A model generated the notes under the pieces. That model saw nothing but the letters and a program-made list of their open reading frames with translations. It did not search any database and had not been told where the DNA came from. Of a stretch of 8,829 nt of DNA, positions 1-5,597 are shown one piece after another (the stretch's first letter is position 1; the number at the start of each line of letters is the position of its first letter). The DNA is from an uncultured Bacteroidota bacterium. GTDB lineage: Bacteria; Bacteroidota; Bacteroidia; Bacteroidales; SZUA-534. Both the position numbers and the translations under genes were made by a program. The stretch lies in assembly GCA_937899145.1 (NCBI GenBank), contig CALBPW010000007.1, positions 1 through 8,829 on the forward strand, read 5' to 3'.

Positions 1-132
1 TAGCCCGTATCCTTCTGTTTTTTGAATGGCTTCAATTATTTTTTCGTTTTTGAAAAGATGTGTTTTTAACTCCGCAAGATAGTACCAATTTTTGAATTTA
101 GGGTTTAAAGCTATGATTGATAAACTACTTTT
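1..132 (-). pseudogene. Possible gene remnant at left edge, no start codon
   Basis: On the minus strand the frame is open from position 132 to the window edge and reads like a real protein, with motifs such as NWYYLAELKTHLF and EAIQKTEGYGL. An in-frame TAA lies at 133-135, and no ATG, GTG or TTG is in frame between it and the edge. The stretch follows the stop codon of the ABC permease directly. It may be the remains of a gene that lost its 5' end, or a chance open frame in a 3' untranslated region. I do not recognise the family. The part beyond the edge would decide. Confidence 0.25.
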
Positions 133-1444
133 TTATCCACCGCCAAATTTCTTTCATAGTTGCTTTTTTGCCATACATTAATATTCCGGTGCGATAGATT
201 TTTCCTGCCATCCAAGTGATTGTAATAAAGGTGATTATCAGTAAAAATGCTGATAAAAATAGCTCGCTATAAGGCACTCCGTAAGGTATGCGCGCCAGCA
301 TAATTATTGGTGATGTAAATGGTATGATGCTCAACCAGAAATTGAGTGTGCTGTCGGGATTTGTCATTGTGCTTGTTAGTACAATTAGTGCAAGTATTAG
401 TGGTAGGCTGATTGGTAGCATGAATTGCTGTGTATCAGTTTCGTTATCTACCATTGCACCAATGGCTGCAAACATTGCGCTGTAGAGGAAGTATCCGCCT
501 AAAAAGAAGAACAAAAACGAAAGCAAAATGACAGGGAAATTAATACTGCTGAATGTGCTAAAAATGCTCTGTGCATCAATGTTTTGCGCTGCTTCGCTTT
601 GCGATACTTGACTGCCACCAACTGTCATTAGTTGTGTTGTTTGCTCAATTTGTGCGGTGTCGGGCATTAAAAGTGGGGCAATGGCTGTGTAAAGTCCGAT
701 GGTGAGTACAATCCAAAGTGCGTATTGTGTTAGTGTTACAAGGCTGACACCCAGTATTTTACCCATCATTAGTTGCATTGGTTTTACCGATGATACTATA
801 ACCTCGATAATGCGGTTGGTTTTTTCCTCGATAACTCCACGCATCACTTGGTTGCCCGACATAAAGATTGTCATGTAGATGACAATTCCCATAATCATTG
901 ATAGTATCATTTTAAGTGTCAGATTGTCAGTTTCTTCGTGCCCATCGTCGGTTATTTTTATGGTGTTGATATTGATGTTAGTTTTTACTGCCGATATTAT
1001 GGCAGGGTCAACACCGCAAGCGCGTAGTTTCTCGGTTTCGAGCCGTTTCTCAATATTGTTAGATATGTGTGCGCGAAGGTCGAGGCTGGGGTTTTTGTCG
1101 GAGTACAGATAAACGGCATTTCCTGAGTTTACAACGTTATGACTTATGTAGAGTATGGCATAAAATCCTGATTCTTTAAATTCCGATTTGTAGCGTTGAA
1201 GGTCGGCATCGGGTGCGTAAACAAATTTTATGTATTCGGTTTCAGGTAGTTGGTTTACAAATACATGTGTGCTGTCAACCACTTGCACAATTTTTACTTC
1301 GGTGTCGTCCATTTGCATTAGCAATGTGGGTGCAATCATTATTGCTGCAAATAGTATTGGCCCAAGTAAACTCATTATAATGAAACTTTTTTGTTTTACG
1401 CGGGTTGTATATTCTCGCTCAATTATTGTTAATATCTTGCTCAT
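125..1444 (-). CDS. ABC-2 type transporter permease (NatB-like)
   Basis: Membrane subunit of an ABC exporter of the NatB/ABC-2 family, 439 residues, a usual length for the family. One membrane segment lies near the N-terminus (about residues 20-43). It is followed by a long, mostly hydrophilic region (about 44-175) expected outside the membrane. A C-terminal bundle has segments near 176-197, 228-258, 301-325, 341-359 and 394-414, with another hydrophobic stretch at 366-386. The family signature EEKTNRIIEVI is at 206-216, and FTSPIIMLARIP is at 376-387. The start is 23 bases after the stop of the ATPase gene upstream, so the two are almost certainly co-transcribed and form one transporter. The 5' flank is A-rich without a Shine-Dalgarno site. 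NatAB of Bacillus exports sodium, but the substrate here cannot be inferred; many homologues are only annotated as ABC permeases. Confidence 0.92.
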   Translation of the reverse strand: MSKILTIIEREYTTRVKQKSFIIMSLLGPILFAAIMIAPTLLMQMDDTEVKIVQVVDSTHVFVNQLPETEYIKFVYAPDADLQRYKSEFKESGFYAILYISHNVVNSGNAVYLYSDKNPSLDLRAHISNNIEKRLETEKLRACGVDPAIISAVKTNININTIKITDDGHEETDNLTLKMILSMIMGIVIYMTIFMSGNQVMRGVIEEKTNRIIEVIVSSVKPMQLMMGKILGVSLVTLTQYALWIVLTIGLYTAIAPLLMPDTAQIEQTTQLMTVGGSQVSQSEAAQNIDAQSIFSTFSSINFPVILLSFLFFFLGGYFLYSAMFAAIGAMVDNETDTQQFMLPISLPLILALIVLTSTMTNPDSTLNFWLSIIPFTSPIIMLARIPYGVPYSELFLSAFLLIITFITITWMAGKIYRTGILMYGKKATMKEIWRWIKK

Positions 1445-1467
1445 TGTTGTTTAGTTTTGGGTTTGTA

Positions 1468-2382
1468 TTAATCGTTGTTTTTAACACATTTTATAAAAAT
1501 GTCGTTCATGCTGGGCAGAACATCGCTGAACTGTGTAATTTGCGCTTCGGGTAAAATGGCTTGTAACAACTGATTATAACTAAATCCTTGTAGCATTTCG
1601 CCACTAAGGTGATTAATACTTCCACGCTCGTGTTTTTTGATTTCGGCAAGTGGCTCTACCAATTTACTGATTTTTTCGGCATCGCCTATATAACTCAGTT
1701 CAAACAAGTTAAGTTTAAATTGTTGGCGAATTTGGTTGACAGTGCCATCAAGTATTTTTTCTGATTTATTGATAAGTGCAATGCTGTCGCAAATCTCTTC
1801 AACCGAAGCCATATTGTGGGTTGAGAAGATGATGGTGGCGCCATTTTTCTTCAATTCTAAAATTTCGCGCTTCAGCAGGTCGGCATTTACGGGGTCGAAG
1901 CCGCTGAAAGGCTCATCAAATATCAGCAGTTTTGGCTCGTGCAAAACGGTTGTTATAAATTGCACTTTTTGTTGCATACCTTTCGATAGTTCCTCAACTT
2001 TTTTGTTCCACCACTCGCCAATGCCAAATTTCTCAAACCACATTTTTAGGCGTTGTTTGGCATCGTTTTTAGTAAGTCCTTTTAGTTGAGCTAAATAGAT
2101 GGCTTGCTCGCCAACTTTCATTTTTTTGTAAAGTCCGCGTTCTTCAGGCATGTAGCCAATTTGCTGAATATCATCGGGTTGTAGTTGGTGTCCTTGAAAA
2201 AGTATAGTGCCTTCGTCGGGTGCAGTTATTTGGTTGATGATGCGAATGAGCGTTGTTTTGCCAGCGCCATTTGGCCCAAGTAAACCAAATATTGTGCCTT
2301 CTTCAATATTGATACTTACTTTGTTAAGAGCCTTGTAATCGCCATATTGTTTGCTGACTTCGTTGGTTTCAAGAATGTTCAT
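1468..2382 (-). CDS. ABC transporter ATP-binding protein (NatA-like, DUF4162 C-terminus)
   Basis: Cytoplasmic ATPase subunit that powers the adjacent permease, 304 residues. All nucleotide-binding motifs are present in order: Walker A GPNGAGKT (36-43), the Q-loop region as GYMPEERGLY (76-85), the ABC signature LSKGMQQK (132-139), Walker B KLLIFDEP (151-158) with catalytic E157, the D-loop SGFDP (160-164) and the switch histidine H189 in STHN. The MPEERGLY version of the Q-loop region and the extra C-terminal domain (about 220-300) are typical of the NatA-like group carrying DUF4162. The gene starts 64 bases after the stop of the DUF3990-like gene, so it may have its own promoter, although I found no clear -33/-7 pair. 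No Shine-Dalgarno site is visible. Assignment as an ABC ATPase is secure; sodium as substrate is not. Confidence 0.95.
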   Translation of the reverse strand: MNILETNEVSKQYGDYKALNKVSINIEEGTIFGLLGPNGAGKTTLIRIINQITAPDEGTILFQGHQLQPDDIQQIGYMPEERGLYKKMKVGEQAIYLAQLKGLTKNDAKQRLKMWFEKFGIGEWWNKKVEELSKGMQQKVQFITTVLHEPKLLIFDEPFSGFDPVNADLLKREILELKKNGATIIFSTHNMASVEEICDSIALINKSEKILDGTVNQIRQQFKLNLFELSYIGDAEKISKLVEPLAEIKKHERGSINHLSGEMLQGFSYNQLLQAILPEAQITQFSDVLPSMNDIFIKCVKNND

Positions 2383-2446
2383 ATATTGATTAACGGATTA
2401 ACTGATTGATAGATTTGTCAATTGAGTTTTAAAGGTGATGGAGTTG

Positions 2447-2779
2447 TTACAGCATAGAGTTCATTAGTTCATACAAGTAGGCGGGACTTTGTACATAAAG
2501 TTCGCCTTCTTCATCTTGTAACGCATTTATTATAGGTGAGTTATACACCCGTTCCATTGCTTGTTCAATGTTGCATCCCGTATCTTCCATTTCGTAACGC
2601 ACTAATTCGCTCAATGCGTAATCGGTCAGATAATTGGCTATTTGGTGGTGATTTGCCATACTAATAGCTGTGTCTCTGTTGGGTGTCAAATAGAAACCTT
2701 TTCCAAAATCTTTGTGTTTTAAGCCTTTCGAAAGATTTATGGATTCGATGTCGGTATTTGAGCCGTGATATAGTTTCAT
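2447..2779 (-). CDS. Shortened DUF3990-like protein, probable deletion/fusion product
   Basis: A 110-residue protein starting MKLYHGSN. I chose the ATG at 2777-2779 because DUF3990 proteins begin this way and because it overlaps the upstream stop in an ATGA, which suggests translational coupling; a start at 2806 would add nine unrelated residues. DUF3990 belongs to the ADP-ribosyltransferase-fold superfamily. Residues 1-46 carry its N-terminal features, LYHGS with H5 and DFGKGFYLT with Y30. After about residue 47 the expected remainder of the fold (most members are around 150 residues or more) is missing. Instead there is a helical, acidic tail of about 63 residues ending QSPAYLYELMNSML. The tail resembles, from memory, small companion proteins encoded beside DUF3990 genes in Bacteroides. 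An in-frame deletion joining two neighbouring genes would explain this. Any ADP-ribosyltransferase activity is probably lost, since no conserved region that could supply a catalytic glutamate is recognisable. Confidence 0.75.
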   Translation of the reverse strand: MKLYHGSNTDIESINLSKGLKHKDFGKGFYLTPNRDTAISMANHHQIANYLTDYALSELVRYEMEDTGCNIEQAMERVYNSPIINALQDEEGELYVQSPAYLYELMNSML

Positions 2780-2991
2780 ACAAGCGTGCCTCCATTTTGC
2801 TGACATACAATAAGTAAGTCATCAATTGTATCGTCAATCGATTGTAGATGTTCAACATCGTAGAATTCTATCAGAAATGCCAATCCCTTATGCTCTTGCA
2901 GATAGCGGTAGGCAGCCTGCCGTGTCATAGCAAACCGCTGTCCGAAAGCGCTTATGCAAGCCGTTAAGAATGGTATTTCATATTTGCTCAT
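2776..2991 (-). CDS. DUF3791 family small protein
   Basis: A 71-residue protein beginning MSKYEIPFL and ending in CQQNGGTLV. The C-terminal pattern FLIEFYDVEHLQSIDDTIDDL (residues 39-59) fits DUF3791, a small helical family commonly encoded just upstream of DUF3990 proteins. I chose the start at 2989-2991 because the family begins here. The frame is open further upstream (to 3174), but that extension is rich in F, I and N and looks like non-coding AT-rich DNA. A weak AAGG lies two bases before the ATG. The stop overlaps the start of the DUF3990-like gene by four bases, so the pair forms a mini-operon, probably a toxin-antitoxin-like or effector pair by analogy. No biochemical role is known to me. 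The partner looks truncated, so the pair may be decaying. Confidence 0.82.
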   Translation of the reverse strand: MSKYEIPFLTACISAFGQRFAMTRQAAYRYLQEHKGLAFLIEFYDVEHLQSIDDTIDDLLIVCQQNGGTLV

Positions 2992-3250
2992 AGCCTTGAA
3001 TCTCAAATGCGTTTGAAAATCAATTGCGAAAATAGGGAAATTTTGCAAGCAGTGATGAAATAGAATGTTGCCACTCTCAAAAAAATCCCCCTCGATGTTT
3101 TGCCGAAAGCAAAAAACTATAATTTTATAGCGGTTTTTCAACAAAAACAGCAATGTAGGTTGAAAAACAGACATATTGAAAGACGTTTACTGACGTTTTC
3201 CTTTGACTATTCGAAATCTCGCAAGTTTTGAAACCATTGTCAAAGAGAAA
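2992..3250. other. AT-rich intergenic region between divergent units
   Basis: Together with the structured RNA region and mod leader up to 3497, this is about 506 bases without a convincing protein gene. It separates the leftward DUF3791 gene from the rightward mod/res operon and should hold promoters for both directions. GC is low, near 28-38% in the lines I counted (3061-3180). A plus-strand promoter candidate is listed separately; I saw no clear promoter for the leftward pair. Confidence 0.7.
3202..3230 (+). promoter_or_regulatory. Candidate Bacteroidetes-type promoter for leader RNA and mod/res
   Basis: TTTG at 3202-3205 is followed after 17 bases by AAGTTTTG at 3223-3230. This is close to the Bacteroidetes sigma pattern, TTTG near -33 and TAnnTTTG near -7, with one mismatch in the -7 box and spacing at the short end. 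Transcription would start near 3236, just before the first hairpin of the structured region. The placement is attractive, but the motif is short and AT-rich, so a chance match is possible. Confidence 0.35.
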
Positions 3251-3445
3251 AGCAGCGGTGGACGCCTCCGTAGGTTATGCTTGTTTACATACCATTAATC
3301 GGTGTGGCTTTATGCCATATCGTCTAGGGTGTGTAACATACATACCGCTTGCGTGGGCTTTCACGTTGCTCAATCTTACAATGGTGGGCAATGCGAGAGC
3401 CTCGAATAGTGGGAGCGAGTAACAGATTCCCACGTTTTTCGTTTT
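3251..3445 (+). ncRNA. Probable structured RNA: leader of mod/res or independent small RNA
   Basis: By hand I find consecutive plus-strand stems. (A) 3256-3270 has five pairs with one T-T mismatch. (B) 3273-3293 has six pairs with one bulge. (C) 3300-3308 with 3314-3322 has nine pairs, two of them G-U, and loop TTTAT. (D) 3328-3334 with 3340-3346 has seven pairs, one G-U. (E) 3356-3372 with 3385-3401 has sixteen pairs, three G-U, broken by a single A-C mismatch. (F) 3409-3414 with 3428-3433 has six pairs, then T-rich sequence. The G-U pairs would be A-C mismatches on the minus strand, so the plus strand is the likely transcript. GC here is about 45-52%, against 28-38% just upstream. I match it to no known RNA family. 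No fold energy was computed. Confidence 0.6.
3409..3445 (+). terminator. Terminator-like hairpin upstream of mod
   Basis: GTGGGA (3409-3414) pairs perfectly with TCCCAC (3428-3433), with a possible extra G-U pair inside. It is followed at once by GTTTTTCGTTTT. This has the form of an intrinsic terminator, though the loop is large (about 12 bases) and the T-run is interrupted. CTCG (3401-3404) could instead pair with CGAG (3416-3419), which would disrupt this hairpin and stem E, so an alternative fold exists. If it works, it either ends a small RNA or attenuates transcription into mod. Confidence 0.4.
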
Positions 3446-3472
3446 ATACAAGGCTAACAATCGGAATGGGGA

Positions 3473-3499
3473 ATCGCCGAACAAAAAAACGACGGCGAT
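3473..3499 (+). promoter_or_regulatory. Hairpin overlapping the mod start codon
   Basis: ATCGCCG (3473-3479) and CGGCGAT (3493-3499) are perfect reverse complements, separated by 13 bases that include a run of seven A. The right arm contains the first two bases of the mod ATG (3498-3500). A purine-rich GGGGA at 3468-3472 lies just before the hairpin and is too far from the ATG to act as a normal Shine-Dalgarno site unless the hairpin forms. The structure could limit or position translation initiation; this is inference from sequence. Confidence 0.5.
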
Positions 3500-5585
3500 G
3501 ATAAAAGACATAAAGGCGCAAAACGAAAACGTAAAACCAACCGACAATGTATTGGCGAAATTACACGCTGATTTTCCACAATGCTTCAGCAAAGACGGCA
3601 AATTTGATATTGAAAAATTTCAAAATCTGATTCTGCCAGAAACCGACATTACACGCGAAGGCTACGATTTGAATTTTCTCGGCAAAAACTACGCCAACCT
3701 CATTGCCTGTACCGAAACTGAAACTGTAATTCAGCCCGACCTTGAACATAATGTGCAGCCAGAAAACGCTAATAGCCAAAACGTTTACATAAGCGGTGAC
3801 AATCTGGATGCACTCAAACATTTGCTGAAATCGTATAGCGGGCGAGTTAAGTGTATTTACATAGACCCGCCGTATAACACAGGCTCTGATGGATTTGTAT
3901 ATAACGACAAGTTTAATTTCACTACCGAACAACTACAAACAAAACTCGGGGTGAGCGAAGAAAAAGCAAAACGCATTCTCGACCTTTGCACGCGTGGCTC
4001 TGCCTCACACTCGGCTTGGCTTATGTTTATGGCACCGAGACTTATGTTGGCTCGTGACCTTTTGACTGAAGACGGTGTGATTTTTATTTCTATTGATGAT
4101 AACGAACAAGCAAATCTCAAACTGCTGTGTGATAGTGTGTTTGGTGAGGAAAATTTCATAAGTGACATAATTTGGAATTCTACTAAATCTGTTACAAATA
4201 CAGCATTAATCAGTGTTTCACACACTCATACATTGGTATATTGCACCAACAAAAATTATTTTGTTAAAAATCGAACAGAATTTCGATTGGACGATAATGG
4301 AGAAGGGTTCTCAAATCCAGATAATGACCCGCGTGGAGCTTGGAAAGCTGACCCATTCCAAGTCGGTGGTTATCGCGAAAACCAACAATATGAAATAATA
4401 AATCCCAAAACGGGCATATCCTATAGACCGAATCCTGGTTCAAGTTGGAAAAATGATTATGAACATTTCAAGAAACTATTAGCAGACAACAGAATTGTTT
4501 TTGGCGCGACAGGAGAAGCAGGTCCACAAAGGAAACGATTTATTTGGGAGGCTGAAGAAAGAGGTTGCGTTTCAAAAACGCTATGGACTGACGTAGAAAC
4601 AACCTCTAACGGCACTGACTTATTAAAAAAACTATTTAACAATAAATTTGTGTTTTCAAATCCAAAACCTGTTGGCTTGATTAATCGCATCTTGGAATTG
4701 GGAGCAAAGGAAGGTTGTTATGTACTTGATTTCTTTTCAGGTTCAGGAACGACCGCTCATTCTGTATTATTATCGAATAGTAAGAACCCTAATCGCAATT
4801 ATAAATATATTGCAATTCAACTACCTGAAAATTTGGACGTCAGCATAAGAAATTCAAATGATGACGATAGAGAGTATATCGTTAACTCAATTGAGGTTTG
4901 TAATAGTATAAATAGACCACATACTCTTGATTATGTTGGTTATGAGCGCATTCGTCGTGCTGCCGCAAAAATCAAATCCGATATACAAGAAGAAATACCC
5001 CAATTAGAGAAACAATTGAAAACCAAAGAGGATAAACTTGCCAAAGCAAGCAAACAGACAAGTATGTTTGAAGAAGAAAACCCCTTGGTAAAGGAAATTG
5101 AATCTTTGAAAGCAGAGATTGAAAACAAGCGAAAAGCATTGGAAACAACAGATTTTGGCTTCAAACATTACACATTGCAGAATGTGGACAAAAACACTCT
5201 TGACAAAATGGAAAAATTCGAGCCAGAAAGTATGTTCAGTGATGACGATATTCTGCAGAAATTTGGCAAAGAAACCGTTTTGGAAACTTGGTGTGTGAAA
5301 GATGGTTATGGGTTTGGTGCAAATGTAGTGGAGTTGCAATTGGCAAAATATACAGCCTATCATTGTGGCAGCCACCTATATTTTGTTAGTGGTGAATGCT
5401 TTGATGAGAATGCAGTTATAGCATTGATTGATAAATACAATAGCGAGCCGTCGTTCAATCCGCAAAACATTGTGCTATTTGGTTACAGTTTCACGTTTAC
5501 GCAGACTGAGATGTTACACAAAAACCTCAATACATTGAAAGATAGTTTCAAGAACCTGAATATTAACATTGATGTACGGTATTAA
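3498..5585 (+). CDS. mod: Type III restriction-modification methyltransferase (Mod)
   Basis: DNA methyltransferase of a type III restriction-modification system, 695 residues, expected to make N6-methyladenine on one strand of a short asymmetric site and to give the Mod-Res complex its specificity. The catalytic motif IV DPPYNTG is at 123-129, and the AdoMet-binding motif I DFFSGSGTT is at 411-419. The order IV, target recognition region, then I marks the beta class. The target recognition region lies between, about residues 215-405. A charged coiled coil follows at about 492-551, then a C-terminal domain. The start MIKDIKAQN fits the family, and no other Met lies nearby. The stop is 12 bases before res, so the two form an operon. 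I saw no simple repeat tract in the coding region of the kind used for phase variation. Type and class are secure; the recognition site is not readable. Confidence 0.95.
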   Translation: MIKDIKAQNENVKPTDNVLAKLHADFPQCFSKDGKFDIEKFQNLILPETDITREGYDLNFLGKNYANLIACTETETVIQPDLEHNVQPENANSQNVYISGDNLDALKHLLKSYSGRVKCIYIDPPYNTGSDGFVYNDKFNFTTEQLQTKLGVSEEKAKRILDLCTRGSASHSAWLMFMAPRLMLARDLLTEDGVIFISIDDNEQANLKLLCDSVFGEENFISDIIWNSTKSVTNTALISVSHTHTLVYCTNKNYFVKNRTEFRLDDNGEGFSNPDNDPRGAWKADPFQVGGYRENQQYEIINPKTGISYRPNPGSSWKNDYEHFKKLLADNRIVFGATGEAGPQRKRFIWEAEERGCVSKTLWTDVETTSNGTDLLKKLFNNKFVFSNPKPVGLINRILELGAKEGCYVLDFFSGSGTTAHSVLLSNSKNPNRNYKYIAIQLPENLDVSIRNSNDDDREYIVNSIEVCNSINRPHTLDYVGYERIRRAAAKIKSDIQEEIPQLEKQLKTKEDKLAKASKQTSMFEEENPLVKEIESLKAEIENKRKALETTDFGFKHYTLQNVDKNTLDKMEKFEPESMFSDDDILQKFGKETVLETWCVKDGYGFGANVVELQLAKYTAYHCGSHLYFVSGECFDENAVIALIDKYNSEPSFNPQNIVLFGYSFTFTQTEMLHKNLNTLKDSFKNLNINIDVRY

Positions 5586-5597
5586 AAACTAATCATT

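Noticed and set aside
2383..2446. Repeats of GTTAATC upstream of the ABC ATPase gene as an operator
   Set aside because: Two close copies of a seven-base AT-rich word in a 64-base gap are not enough to call a binding site.
2780..2806. Upstream start for the DUF3990-like protein adding nine residues
   Set aside because: The family begins at MKLYHGS, and that ATG overlaps the DUF3791 stop in a typical coupled ATGA arrangement.
2992..3174. N-terminal extension of the DUF3791 protein up to an ATG at 3174
   Set aside because: The added 61 residues are rich in F, I, L and N as expected from AT-rich non-coding DNA, and the family starts at the MSKYEIPFL methionine.
3228..3422. A 64-codon plus-strand open frame as a real protein gene
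   Set aside because: It needs a TTG start, overlaps the run of RNA stems, and has no recognisable domain or ribosome site. The open frame is better explained by the structured RNA.
3275..3601. Minus-strand open frame of 108 codons over the leader and the 5' end of mod
   Set aside because: It is antisense to mod and to the RNA stems, has low-complexity F- and L-rich sequence, and shows no domain.
3498..5585. Phase-variable simple repeat tract within mod
   Set aside because: I looked for long homopolymer or short tandem repeats, as in many phase-variable type III systems. Only short A runs are present, and the A7 run lies in the leader, not the coding sequence.
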